50,596 nucleotides of DNA from Ruminococcus sp. (lineage in GTDB: Bacteria; Bacillota; Clostridia; Oscillospirales; Ruminococcaceae): positions 64,001 through 114,596 of the forward strand of contig JAJQIH010000037.1 in NCBI GenBank assembly GCA_021199305.1. Direction: 5' to 3'. Each line of letters begins with the position of its first letter. The stretch's first letter is position 1. The position numbers were made by a program, and so were the translations under genes. The notes beneath the pieces were generated by a model, which was not told the origin of the DNA, made no database searches, and saw nothing but the letters and a program-made list of their open reading frames with translations. Below, in pieces: positions 1 to 9,375 of this stretch.

Positions 1-974
1 TAGGGATTTTAGGAACAGGTTCTATTGCAAGAACAATGGCGTACACAATAAACAATATGCAGGAGGCTACCCTTTACGCCGTCGCTTCAAGGACACCCGA
101 CAAGGCAGAAAGCTTTGCAGAGGAATTTTCAGCAGCAAAAGCATACGGCAGCTATGAGGAGCTTGTAAAAGACGATAATGTTGAGCTTGTATACATAGCG
201 ACACCTCATTCAAGGCATTATGAGGACTGCTTGCTTTGCCTTGAGAATGGAAAAAACGTAATCTGTGAAAAAGCGTTTACTGCAACTCTGGATCAGGCGG
301 GCATAGTTTTGAGCTTGGCTGAGGAAAAGGAGCTTTTTATTACCGAAGCTATGTGGACAAGATTTTTGCCGATGAGGTATACGCTTGACGAAATTATCAA
401 AAGCCGTATAATCGGTAGAATTACCTGGCTTGAAGCAGAGCTTGGCTACGATTTGCACGATGTTGAGCGGCTTCAGAATCCGGAGCTTGCTGGCGGAGCG
501 CTTCTGGATTTAGGAGTTTATCCTATAAACTTCGCTCTTATGGCTTTTGGAACTGATATTCTGAAAGTTGAAGCTGAATGCGAAAAGAATGAGTACGGAG
601 TTGATTCGTCTGATATAATTACGCTCAGCTATGATATTACTGCGAACTGCAAATTAGCATTCTTAAAATGCAATATGAATAAAAACCTCGAAAACAATGC
701 CGTTATCAATGGCACCAAGGGACAAATCATATTTAAAAACATAAACAACTGCGAGGGTATCGAGGTAAGATTGAATAGCGGCGAGGTTATAAAGTACGAA
801 ACGCCAGAGCAGATAACAGGTTATGAGTACGAAATCCGCGCTGCTATAAAGGCAATTTCCGAAGGTAAAATTGAGTGTGATGAAATGCCGCACAGCGAAA
901 CAATTCGTGTTATGAATATTCTCGACGAGATAAGAGAGAAGTGCGACAGTGAATTGCCGTTTGACGAATACTAA
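1..974 (+). CDS. Gfo/Idh/MocA-family NAD(P)-dependent oxidoreductase (5' truncated)
   Basis: The reading frame is already open at base 3, so the gene begins outside the window. The first visible residues, GILGTGSIA, are the Rossmann GxGxxA nucleotide-binding loop, so only a few N-terminal residues are missing. Further along are the family's EKAFT segment (normally EKP, the Lys being catalytic; here EKA keeps the Lys) and a GGALLDLGVYPI motif that carries conserved residues of the C-terminal alpha/beta substrate domain. Members oxidise or reduce sugars, inositols or dihydrodiols. The substrate here cannot be told. The first in-window ATG, at 36, lies inside the Rossmann fold and is not the start. 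A strong terminator follows directly, so it is the last gene of its transcript. Confidence 0.85.
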   Translation, partial: GILGTGSIARTMAYTINNMQEATLYAVASRTPDKAESFAEEFSAAKAYGSYEELVKDDNVELVYIATPHSRHYEDCLLCLENGKNVICEKAFTATLDQAGIVLSLAEEKELFITEAMWTRFLPMRYTLDEIIKSRIIGRITWLEAELGYDLHDVERLQNPELAGGALLDLGVYPINFALMAFGTDILKVEAECEKNEYGVDSSDIITLSYDITANCKLAFLKCNMNKNLENNAVINGTKGQIIFKNINNCEGIEVRLNSGEVIKYETPEQITGYEYEIRAAIKAISEGKIECDEMPHSETIRVMNILDEIREKCDSELPFDEY

Positions 975-994
975 ACACAAGATGTTGTATTTAC

Positions 995-1034
995 GCTTGC
1001 CAGCATACATTTTGTATGCTGGCAAGCTTTTTTT
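995..1034 (+). terminator. Intrinsic terminator after the oxidoreductase gene
   Basis: Arms 995-1009 and 1013-1027 pair perfectly (GCTTGCCAGCATACA with its complement) around a 3-nt loop and are followed by seven T (1028-1034). Confidence 0.9.
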
Positions 1035-1209
1035 GTCCCCGAGTATTTTAGTGAATTGTTTTAATCAAAAAAGCGAGGGAAAAAGTGCCAAAAATTACAA
1101 ATTCGTTGCCAAAATCGTTAAGAATTTCAAACCAGCTGAAATATTGCACAAATTTCGGAGCAATAATTTGTGAGAAACGTAGAAATAAATCGTAAATGTT
1201 TTAATTTTA
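1035..1209. other. Intergenic region upstream of the pilus promoter, with a shared motif
   Basis: AT-rich non-coding stretch. It holds the 18-mer TGCCAAAAATTACAAATT at 1086-1103 and TGCACAAATTT at 1145-1155. Both recur, in the same order, upstream of the cohesin-like gene (49793-49810 and 49841-49851). They may be binding sites for a shared regulator. No gene is supported here. Confidence 0.5.
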
Positions 1210-1239
1210 TTGACAATTTCCACAAAAAGGGTGTATAAT
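1210..1239 (+). promoter_or_regulatory. Promoter of the pilus operon
   Basis: TTGACA (1210-1215), 18-nt spacer, TATAAT (1234-1239): a near-consensus housekeeping promoter. Transcription should begin near 1246, about 53 nt before the first gene. Confidence 0.85.
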
Positions 1240-1298
1240 GCTATATATAAATAGAATACCAAGCGTATATCCATCCATAGAATTATCGGAGAATATGA

Positions 1299-1613
1299 AT
1301 GACTGAAAAGGAACTTAAAAAGCTCAGCAGGCGAGAGCTTGTTGAACTGTTACTATATTTAAGAAAAGAGCTTGATGAGGTTAAGCTCGAAAACGAACGA
1401 CTTAAAACACAAGCTACTGAGCGGGACGGAAATATTGATAAGATTTTAAAGACGGTTGAGAAAATGAACGGTCAGCTCAGCAGATTAGCAAGAACGCAAA
1501 AGGGCGAAGCGACAGAAACTAAGCCTGGCGCTGAACCTCGAAATAATAAACGGAAAAACAACAACAAGCGGAGGGCTCAGAACGTTGGAAGACAAGAAGA
1601 TACAACTGCCTGA
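1299..1613 (+). CDS. Small coiled-coil protein of unknown function, first gene of pilus operon
   Basis: A 104-residue protein with GGAG at 1288-1291 before the ATG. Residues 1-65 are highly charged with a heptad-like Leu pattern (LVELLLYLRKELDEVKLENERL), so a coiled coil is expected. Residues 75-104 are basic, Asn/Lys/Arg rich and probably disordered, which would suit binding to nucleic acid or to acidic phospholipids. It has no signal peptide or membrane segment, so it should be cytoplasmic. It overlaps the signal peptidase gene by 29 bp, which implies translational coupling and a role in pilus assembly or its control. I do not recognise a named family. Confidence 0.75.
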   Translation: MTEKELKKLSRRELVELLLYLRKELDEVKLENERLKTQATERDGNIDKILKTVEKMNGQLSRLARTQKGEATETKPGAEPRNNKRKNNNKRRAQNVGRQEDTTA

Positions 1614-2184
1614 AGCGGACGTTTTACAGCATGAGCTTAACAGACTTAACAACCGCAGAGCTTTCTTAAAGGTGCTTTACAGCACGATAGCATCGCTTTT
1701 GGTTGTGGCGGCGCTGGCGGTACTTATTTCAATGCTTTTTCTTCCGGTTTTACGAGTTACAGGAACAAGCATGATGCCAACTCTTCAGAATGAAGATCTG
1801 GTGGTCTGCCAGAAGCGGGGTAGCTTCGAGCAGGGCGACGTTATAGCGTTCTACTATAACAATAAAATTCTTCTCAAGCGTGTTATCGCAGTTTCGGGAG
1901 ATTATGTAGATATTGACGATAACGGAAACGTCTGGGTGAAAAAACAAGGCGAGGACGAATACAAAATGCTCGACGAGCCTTACGTTACCGAAAAGGCTCT
2001 CGGCGAATGCGATATAACTCTACCATATCAGGTTCCCGACCAACGTATTTTCGTAATGGGAGATAACAGAGCTACCTCAATCGACAGCCGTTCAACTACC
2101 GTTGGCTGTGTTTCCGAGGAATCGGTCGTTGGAAAGGTAACCTTGAGACTCTGGCCACTCAGCAGCATTGGCCTGGTAGGGTAA
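1585..2184 (+). CDS. Signal peptidase I (pilus-associated, SipA-like)
   Basis: Type I signal peptidase of 199 residues. The start is TTG at 1585 with GGAGGG at 1570-1575, inside the end of the preceding gene. One membrane helix spans about residues 30-55. The catalytic Ser is S62 in TGTSMMPTL, the general-base Lys is K98 in LLKRVIA, and box E is GDNRATSIDSRS (159-170). Gram-positive pilus islands often carry a dedicated signal peptidase that processes pilins or acts as a non-catalytic chaperone. Here the Ser/Lys dyad is intact, so activity is likely. Its probable substrates are the three sortase-anchored pilins that follow. SipA-like is inferred from context. Confidence 0.9.
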   Translation: MEDKKIQLPEADVLQHELNRLNNRRAFLKVLYSTIASLLVVAALAVLISMLFLPVLRVTGTSMMPTLQNEDLVVCQKRGSFEQGDVIAFYYNNKILLKRVIAVSGDYVDIDDNGNVWVKKQGEDEYKMLDEPYVTEKALGECDITLPYQVPDQRIFVMGDNRATSIDSRSTTVGCVSEESVVGKVTLRLWPLSSIGLVG

Positions 2185-2221
2185 TTTACAAATTTTGAAA
2201 TCATAAAAGGAGGTGTGCAGA

Positions 2222-5200
2222 TTGAACAAGCTTATCAAGGCTTTTAAAAAGCTCGGTTCGCTTTTTTGCGGAAAAAGAGCGCATAGAGTAATTGCGGCGG
2301 TTTTATCGCTTGTCGTTGTCGTATCGGTCTGCACAAGCCTTATTATGCCAGCTATAAGCGCCGACGACCCCGAAGAGGTTACTACGCTTACGGCTTCAAG
2401 CGATGAGTTCGCTGCTTTCTGGGATAGCTATAATTCTGGCGACTGCCAATATTTTGATATTTCAAGCTACGTTACCGCAACGGTAAACTCAGCAACAGCA
2501 AGTGAAGACGGAAATTCAGTTGATGTTAATATTACAGCAAGCTTCAGCTGCTATGATTATGCTGTTATTGCGGCTCAGGATCGTACATACCTGTACTTTT
2601 CAATAGACCCGAGAATCTTTTCTTCAATGACAGCTGAGGAAATAGCAGAGCTTACATTATCAGGAACCGTTTATAACGGAAGTGTAGCGATGGGTTCTTA
2701 CGTAATCGACCCTGATACAGGTCTTGTAATTATCAAGGTCGCTGACGGAGTAGATTTAACCAATGGTTTCCAGGGCGCCGTTACGTTTAAAGCTACAGTT
2801 GAACGAACTGATGAAGAATCATCCGACTTTACTCAGGTTACAATCGGAACGCAGACTGTAAAGATTACAGGCTTTACAAAGAAACAACTAGGAATTGAAA
2901 AAACTGGTGTTGTTAATTATACAGAGGGCGAAGCTCCAACAGTTACCTGGACGGTTGTTATTACCAATCCTTATAATATGATAGATGGCGGCAACGGAAC
3001 TATTACTTATGAGGCAAACGATTTAGGCGGCTATACAATCAGCGATACTATGTTTGGTACAGACACTACCGTTACATCAGATCCTGCCAATGCCGGAACT
3101 TATGACGATACATCTGAGACTTACACATTTAATAGTGGTGTAACCGATCAGACAATAACGCTCACCTATACAACTACGCTTACAGCAGATCAGCTTACCG
3201 ATGCGTCGGCAACACTTTCAAATACCGCAACGCTTAAAGATACTGATGAAACTGAATACACCGACACAGCAAGCGTAACTTATGACCTCGGCTTTTCAAT
3301 TGAAAAAACTGCTTCGACTAAGTATACAAGTGCGGGTGCTGAAGTTACCTGGACAATTACAATTACCAATAAGTACGGTTTAGCGATCGATGACTTAAAG
3401 CTTTACGACTCAATGTTCGGAAGTAAAGTCACTGATATTACTGACATAACAGTTGAACCTGGCGACAGCGTAACAGCGGAGTTTGTTGACGGCGACAGTT
3501 CAAGAATTATCTTCTCGTCAGTTGACACGACTAACCCATACACAGGCGATATTACAATAACATATACAACTACTGAGGAAACCAGGACAGAAGTTTCAAA
3601 TACAGCTCAGGTTGAAAAGGATGAGCCGTTGGATAGCGTAACCAAGAAAGTTACAACAAGTGCTATCTCGGGGATTTACAAGAGTGGTTCTGCTTACTAT
3701 GGCTTAAACCTTTGGAAGATTTCACTTGGTATAAACGTATCAAGTAATGAAGAACTTAACGGCTTTAGCATTCAGGATGATATGCTTCAATCGGTTGAGT
3801 CTGTATCAGAGTGGGTAACGTATGATGAGAACAACCTTCATATAGCATACAATTCAAACAATGCAGACAACAGTAAAATACTTTCAACCTACTACTACGA
3901 TTATGACGCTGAGACAGGCACAATCACATTTAAAAATCTTGAGAATCTAGGCGTTGATCTTACAAGCTTATACATTCAATATTACACAGAGCCTGAGGGT
4001 GTTGAAAACGGATACGCAACAGGTGAAGAAAACGTAGTTATTACAAATGAAGCTACTGTTATCGGTCCTGACAATGAAAACTATGGTTCTGCTTCGGGCG
4101 AAGTAACCTGGAAGCCTGAAACTACAACAGAATCTACCGAAGCGACTTCAAGCTATGGTGTTTATAAGAGCTATGATTCAACTTCAACCACAGTAGTCGA
4201 AACAGAAGGAACGGTAGCCATTTCCTGGTCGATTACCGCAGAGCAAGCAAACGATACCTTTGCAAACAAAACGATAACTGACGTTATTACAACTGAAACT
4301 GAATCTGCCAACATCACTCACTATATGACACTTGATCAGCTTGAGAATATCAAAATAACCAACAACTACAATTGGCAGGAAGTACCGTCAGGCTACTACA
4401 ACATCACATATACTACAGCTACTGACAATGACAAAATAGTTACAAGCTTTACAATTACATTTACCGCCGAAGCGACACTCGCCAACTACGGAAAAGTCTA
4501 CATCAGTTACTATACTACAGCTCTGATAGGCGATGTTTCTCCGGGCGAAACGGTATACTATAATAATACGGTTAGCTTCGAGGGCGAAGAAGATTCAGAA
4601 GATTATCCGTATACGGCGATTGACTATACAGTCGCCCCGTATGTAAAGACCGACTCAAGTGGAAGCACTTCAACTACAAACAGCAGCACCGCCGACCTCA
4701 CAACGATAACGATTGACGGGGTAGAGTATTACAAGCTTGACTATGTAATAACCGTAAACGACGGTGACGCCAAGTATACAAGTGCATATACCTTAGTCGA
4801 TGTATTCCCCGAAGGTTGGTCGCTATATCAGGGTAAAACTGAAAATACTTATCCGAGCATTACGGGCGGCTATGTAGTGGGTATGATTTACAATAATGGC
4901 AGCCCTTGGGATGTCTGGGAGTGGAATGATACAGTAGTTCCTACGTTATCTTCGGACGGAACAACGCTTACAATTTACAATCAAAAGAATTACAGCGGAA
5001 CTATTTCGTTCTACTATAGCCTTATAATGGCAAAGGAAACGCTGGATGCGAAGCTTGCAGACGACCCGGAGTATAAAATAGTAAATACTCTGAGCGAATC
5101 AACTGGCAAGTATCCAGAGGTTACTCAGACGCAGGAGTTTGAAGAAGCTACCATTACGAAAAATATGACGCAGAATGCGGCGACAGGATATATTTCGTAC

Positions 5201-7699
5201 GAGGTTTATGTAAACCCGGAGGGAGCTACTCTTTCGACCGACGGAAAGCTGGTTGTGACCGACGTAATGACCTCAACAGACAATTCGTCGTTGAAGGCTT
5301 ATCTTGAATCCATTACGCTTTACACAACCGATGCTGACGGCAATTACACAGTCGAACTCGACTCCAGCCAGTACACCTATATTCTTGATAATGATCCGGA
5401 AGCGTCTGCGGGTACGGAAACAGAAATTGATTTATCAAATGCTGGTTCTTTGGGCCACTATAGTACGTATTTATCTGGATTAAGCTCAGGTGAATATACA
5501 GTTTACTTTACAGGAGAAGCTAATACAACATATAAAGGAAACGCATATATAAATTATGGAAATTATGGCACAACTACAGTAGAGGCTACTACAGATGAAA
5601 ACGGTCAAGGCTCATTCACATTTAGCTGCGATACAGACAGTTTCAGCTTGAATTTATACTTCACGAAAGAAGTTGAAAGTTATGGTTGGACTTGGGATGA
5701 AGATTGTACTTCTGAAATAACCATAAACAGCGTAACCACAACAGTTGGTGCTGGCGAGCTACCTTATATCGCTAAGCTAACGCTTACAATTCCTGACTCT
5801 ATACCAATCAAGATTGTCTACACCTATATGGGTTATGATACGGAGTATGATTATACTAAATTTGAAAACGCAAGCTGTACGATTACAAATACAGTTGATG
5901 TTACAACCTCTTACGGAGTCGAATCGGACAGCACAGAGGAAACCTTCAACATCAACTCCGAAACGGGAGCGTCGCTTTCAACCCAAGGTTTAATCACCAT
6001 ACAAAAGGTTGACGTCGCCGACTACTCGAAAAAGCTGGAAGCAGGCTTCTACCTTTACAAGTACGTTGGTACGGGTTCAGAAACCACCTTCGACGAAACG
6101 ATAAGCTCGATTACCTATAACTTTACGGTAACAAACGATGCTACTGGCACGGTGACGTTTTATAACCAAAACGCAAACTGGGAGGTTGCATCAGGCAGTG
6201 TCGATATAAATGGCAACGGCGACTATTCAGTAACCTTAACGGGAATTGACGCTGCGGCGCTTAACAATCTCGGCTACTTCCAGTCGACAGCTACTACTGA
6301 ACTTGCCGTAACATCTATTGTTGTAAACGGAATCTATGAGTTTACTATCAATTCAGATCTCTTGTACGACCTTGACAAGGTAACAGAAGATGAAGAGGGA
6401 GTTGTTTCTGATGGAAACTGGCAAAACGGTTTACCGAATGTCTGGTGGTATGACTCAGAGGACGATCCTGAGGAGCTTTACACAACAATAGGTTCTGACA
6501 ACAACGCAGCATCAATTATCGGCAGCAGCGAATCTATCGTCCTTCAGGTTACCGAAACCACCACCGAAGCGTGGATGTCTGTAACGAGCGTTACCTACAG
6601 CGACGTTGGTAAGTATTATATGGTCGGCTGGGGAAGCACCAGCGAAAGTCCGGTAGAAATAACAGTTCCGGTAAGCGGCTTTAACGTCGCACTTGAAGAC
6701 GACGTTTTATACAAGCTCGTGGAGGTAACCGTTCCTGGCGGATACGACGACGATAACAAGGGTAATACCGTTTACTTCTCGACTGGAATATATGCATATT
6801 CACTGCCTGCCGGGGTAACAAGCTACACTATCGTTGGTTCGAGCGGAACGCTGAACGTTCCAAACTACAAGGATATCGATGTTACGGTTCAGAAGATCTG
6901 GGCGGACGGAGCTTCAACTCACGGAGATATAACAGTTACCCTTTACCAGTCTACTACCCTTGTAACCAACGGTTTCCCTGACGATAGCGATTTAGTGGAA
7001 ATCAATACACAAACGCTGAACAGCTCAGACGGCTACACATATACGTGGACAGAGCTTCCGAGCGGAACGACAGGCGGAAAGGTTTATTACTACTACGTTA
7101 AGGAAGCTGATTACTCTGAGGGCGAAGGCGAAAGCGCAGTAAGCTACACCGCTTACTATGTTGGAAACGCAACCGATGAAACCTCAACGATTACCGTTAC
7201 CAACACGTCGGGATTGACAGTTGAGAAAAAGTGGCTCGACTACGACGGAAATTCAACCTCGGCGGCGGCAACTCAGATTTACTTCAAGCTTTACTATTCA
7301 ACAACTCAATCAACAAACGGCTCGCTTCCAAGCGATGCAGTTGAATACACATCGGGCACAGATTATATTTCTGGTTATGGCTACCTGCTAAGCTCAAGCA
7401 ATGACTGGATGATGACATTTGCTAACGCACCGCCCGAAGATGGTGAAGGAAATGATTACTATTACTACGTTGTTGAAGTTACGGACCTTAGCGACAACAA
7501 GGTAAGCTATATCGGAAACGGTTCAGGTTTGACAGGAGTAATTGAAATCTATAATAAATCCACAAAAATTGTGGTTGGCGAAATGCCGGAAACCGGCGGC
7601 CCTGGCACCTTCGCCTATACATTAACGGGGGGACTTATCATTGCCCTATCGGCAGCCGCTTACATTCTTCGCAAACGGTTTTTGTGCGAACGCTCTTAG
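2222..7699 (+). CDS. Giant LPXTG-type pilus tip adhesin with isopeptide (DUF11/CnaB-like) modules and inserted CBM-like domains
   Basis: About 1825 residues. Start is TTG at 2222, eight bases after AGGAGG (2208-2213); the GTG at 2213 lies inside the Shine-Dalgarno and is rejected. Signal peptide 1-47 (cleavage ISA/DD). Residues 48-220 form an adhesin head of unknown fold. Six tandem Ig-like modules begin near 223, 357, 483, 644, 804 and 976, each opening with a Lys in an IxK[TS]-like strand, typical of intramolecular isopeptide domains. A CnaB/SpaA-like domain spans about 1255-1530, with two more CnaB domains at about 1549-1660 and 1663-1770. The sorting signal is MPETG at 1788-1792, then a membrane helix and RKRF. 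Two non-repeat inserts (about 1064-1179 and 1290-1446) interrupt host modules; the second resembles ruminococcal carbohydrate-binding modules. Size, single copy and position before the shaft pilin suggest the tip subunit. Confidence 0.85.
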   Translation: MNKLIKAFKKLGSLFCGKRAHRVIAAVLSLVVVVSVCTSLIMPAISADDPEEVTTLTASSDEFAAFWDSYNSGDCQYFDISSYVTATVNSATASEDGNSVDVNITASFSCYDYAVIAAQDRTYLYFSIDPRIFSSMTAEEIAELTLSGTVYNGSVAMGSYVIDPDTGLVIIKVADGVDLTNGFQGAVTFKATVERTDEESSDFTQVTIGTQTVKITGFTKKQLGIEKTGVVNYTEGEAPTVTWTVVITNPYNMIDGGNGTITYEANDLGGYTISDTMFGTDTTVTSDPANAGTYDDTSETYTFNSGVTDQTITLTYTTTLTADQLTDASATLSNTATLKDTDETEYTDTASVTYDLGFSIEKTASTKYTSAGAEVTWTITITNKYGLAIDDLKLYDSMFGSKVTDITDITVEPGDSVTAEFVDGDSSRIIFSSVDTTNPYTGDITITYTTTEETRTEVSNTAQVEKDEPLDSVTKKVTTSAISGIYKSGSAYYGLNLWKISLGINVSSNEELNGFSIQDDMLQSVESVSEWVTYDENNLHIAYNSNNADNSKILSTYYYDYDAETGTITFKNLENLGVDLTSLYIQYYTEPEGVENGYATGEENVVITNEATVIGPDNENYGSASGEVTWKPETTTESTEATSSYGVYKSYDSTSTTVVETEGTVAISWSITAEQANDTFANKTITDVITTETESANITHYMTLDQLENIKITNNYNWQEVPSGYYNITYTTATDNDKIVTSFTITFTAEATLANYGKVYISYYTTALIGDVSPGETVYYNNTVSFEGEEDSEDYPYTAIDYTVAPYVKTDSSGSTSTTNSSTADLTTITIDGVEYYKLDYVITVNDGDAKYTSAYTLVDVFPEGWSLYQGKTENTYPSITGGYVVGMIYNNGSPWDVWEWNDTVVPTLSSDGTTLTIYNQKNYSGTISFYYSLIMAKETLDAKLADDPEYKIVNTLSESTGKYPEVTQTQEFEEATITKNMTQNAATGYISYEVYVNPEGATLSTDGKLVVTDVMTSTDNSSLKAYLESITLYTTDADGNYTVELDSSQYTYILDNDPEASAGTETEIDLSNAGSLGHYSTYLSGLSSGEYTVYFTGEANTTYKGNAYINYGNYGTTTVEATTDENGQGSFTFSCDTDSFSLNLYFTKEVESYGWTWDEDCTSEITINSVTTTVGAGELPYIAKLTLTIPDSIPIKIVYTYMGYDTEYDYTKFENASCTITNTVDVTTSYGVESDSTEETFNINSETGASLSTQGLITIQKVDVADYSKKLEAGFYLYKYVGTGSETTFDETISSITYNFTVTNDATGTVTFYNQNANWEVASGSVDINGNGDYSVTLTGIDAAALNNLGYFQSTATTELAVTSIVVNGIYEFTINSDLLYDLDKVTEDEEGVVSDGNWQNGLPNVWWYDSEDDPEELYTTIGSDNNAASIIGSSESIVLQVTETTTEAWMSVTSVTYSDVGKYYMVGWGSTSESPVEITVPVSGFNVALEDDVLYKLVEVTVPGGYDDDNKGNTVYFSTGIYAYSLPAGVTSYTIVGSSGTLNVPNYKDIDVTVQKIWADGASTHGDITVTLYQSTTLVTNGFPDDSDLVEINTQTLNSSDGYTYTWTELPSGTTGGKVYYYYVKEADYSEGEGESAVSYTAYYVGNATDETSTITVTNTSGLTVEKKWLDYDGNSTSAAATQIYFKLYYSTTQSTNGSLPSDAVEYTSGTDYISGYGYLLSSSNDWMMTFANAPPEDGEGNDYYYYVVEVTDLSDNKVSYIGNGSGLTGVIEIYNKSTKIVVGEMPETGGPGTFAYTLTGGLIIALSAAAYILRKRFLCERS

Positions 7700-7752
7700 C
7701 AAGGCGACAAAATCGTTAATATAAAAAAATTCTTTAAAAAGGAGAAAAAACT

Positions 7753-9375
7753 ATGAAAATGGCAAAAATTTTGAAAGCTGTAGCATCAGCTTTCGTAGCA
7801 GGCGCACTCGCTGCAACTGCAATGTTCTCAGCTGTTTCAGCTTCAACGCAAACTGCTGACTTAACTATCACAGGCACAAACGACAACCACTCTTATGAGG
7901 CTTACCAGATTTTCGCTGGTGACCTTGAAGGCTCAACCCTTTCAAACATTGTATGGGGTTCAGGAATTGCTGACGGAGACGCTCTTTTAGCAGCTCTTAC
8001 AACAGCTGACACAGTTGGCGGCGTTGACTATTCATCAGCTACAAGCGCTGCAGAAGTAGCAGAGCTACTCGCAACCAATGGTTCAGACTATGATTTAACA
8101 GCAGCTCAGGCATTCGCAGACTTTATCAGCGATTATCTTGCAGCTACACCTTCAGCTACAGCAACAGTAGAATCAGGCGATACATCAGCAACATTTACAG
8201 GCATCGAAGTTGGTTACTATCTTGTAAAAGACGCTGACGACACACTTGACGGTGAAGACGAAGCTTACACAAGATTTATCATCAAGATTGTTGGTGATGC
8301 TTCAGCAGCAGTAAAATCCAGCACACCAACAGTTGATAAGCAGGTTTATGACGATGACGATTCAGCTGCATGGAATGAAGTAGCTGACTATGACATCGGC
8401 GATGCAGTACCATTTAAGCTGATTGGTACAATGCCTTCAACACTTGGCGACTATGAGACTTATAAGTATATCTTCCACGATACACTGTCAGACGGTCTTA
8501 CACTTGATGCAAGTTCTATCGTAGTAACAATTGATGGCACTACAATTGATAGCTCACTTTATACAGTTAATACAGATCCTAGTGACTGCACATTTGAAGT
8601 AGCATTTACAGACATCATTTCAGCAGGTACAAATAATAGCACACCAGTAACAGTTACAACAACTTCACAGGTAGTAGTTACTTACAACGCTACACTTAAC
8701 TCAGACGCAGTTGTCGGCTTGAACGGTAACCCGAACGAAGTTTATCTTGAATACTCAAATAACCCGAATCAGGGCGGCGAAGGCGAAACAGGTCAAACAC
8801 CTGAAGAATATGCTTTAGTATTTACTTATGAGCTTGACGTAACTAAGGTTGACGGCGACGACAATACAAAGGTTCTTGAGGGCGCTGAATTCGTTCTTTA
8901 TGATGAAGATGGAAATTATGCAATCGTTGATTTGACAACAAACAAGATAACAGGCTGGACAACTGATCCTGACTCTGCTACAACTCTTACATCAGATTCA
9001 CTTGGTAACTTCGTAGTAATTGGTCTTGACGAAGGCACATACTATTTGAAGGAAACAAAGGCTCCTTCAGGATATAACCTCCTTTCAAGCCCAATCAAAT
9101 TAGTTATCGACGCAGCAGACGTTCATAATCTTGAATATGACGGAACAAACGCTTCTTCAGAGCTTACAGGTATTGAAATTACAGTAAACGGCTCTACAAA
9201 TAGTGGCGATCCTGATTTAGGTACAGTTTCAGCTAAAGTAGAAAATAACTCAGGTTCAGTTCTTCCAGAGACAGGTGGAATTGGTACAACTATCTTCTAC
9301 GTTGGCGGCGCTATCATAGTAGCAGGCGCAGTAATTCTCCTTATCGTTAAGAGAAGAATGAGAACAGCTGAATAA
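7753..9375 (+). CDS. Major shaft pilin (SpaA-type, isopeptide-forming fimbrial protein)
   Basis: A 540-residue pilin with an ATG eight bases after GGAG. Signal peptide 1-31 (VSAS region). The N-terminal D1-like domain holds the SYEAYQIF and GYYLVKD motifs common to clostridial fimbrial shaft proteins. After it comes TPTVDKQV (about 194-201), a candidate pilin-motif Lys for sortase C cross-linking. A central isopeptide domain and a C-terminal SpaA/CnaB domain follow. The E-box is YYLKETKAPSGY, with E434 as the expected isopeptide catalyst. The sorting signal is LPETG (504-508), then a hydrophobic helix and KRRMR. Sortase C should polymerise it into the fibre. The gene is more Ala/Ser/Thr biased and codon-uniform than its neighbours, consistent with high expression. 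Confidence 0.92.
   Translation: MKMAKILKAVASAFVAGALAATAMFSAVSASTQTADLTITGTNDNHSYEAYQIFAGDLEGSTLSNIVWGSGIADGDALLAALTTADTVGGVDYSSATSAAEVAELLATNGSDYDLTAAQAFADFISDYLAATPSATATVESGDTSATFTGIEVGYYLVKDADDTLDGEDEAYTRFIIKIVGDASAAVKSSTPTVDKQVYDDDDSAAWNEVADYDIGDAVPFKLIGTMPSTLGDYETYKYIFHDTLSDGLTLDASSIVVTIDGTTIDSSLYTVNTDPSDCTFEVAFTDIISAGTNNSTPVTVTTTSQVVVTYNATLNSDAVVGLNGNPNEVYLEYSNNPNQGGEGETGQTPEEYALVFTYELDVTKVDGDDNTKVLEGAEFVLYDEDGNYAIVDLTTNKITGWTTDPDSATTLTSDSLGNFVVIGLDEGTYYLKETKAPSGYNLLSSPIKLVIDAADVHNLEYDGTNASSELTGIEITVNGSTNSGDPDLGTVSAKVENNSGSVLPETGGIGTTIFYVGGAIIVAGAVILLIVKRRMRTAE

Noticed and set aside
949-1173. Plus-strand 74-codon ORF after the oxidoreductase
   Set aside because: It reads through a strong terminator hairpin and the regulatory motif region and has no ribosome site.
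2213-2221. GTG at 2213 as start of the tip adhesin
   Set aside because: The codon is part of the Shine-Dalgarno AGGAGG itself; TTG at 2222 has correct spacing.
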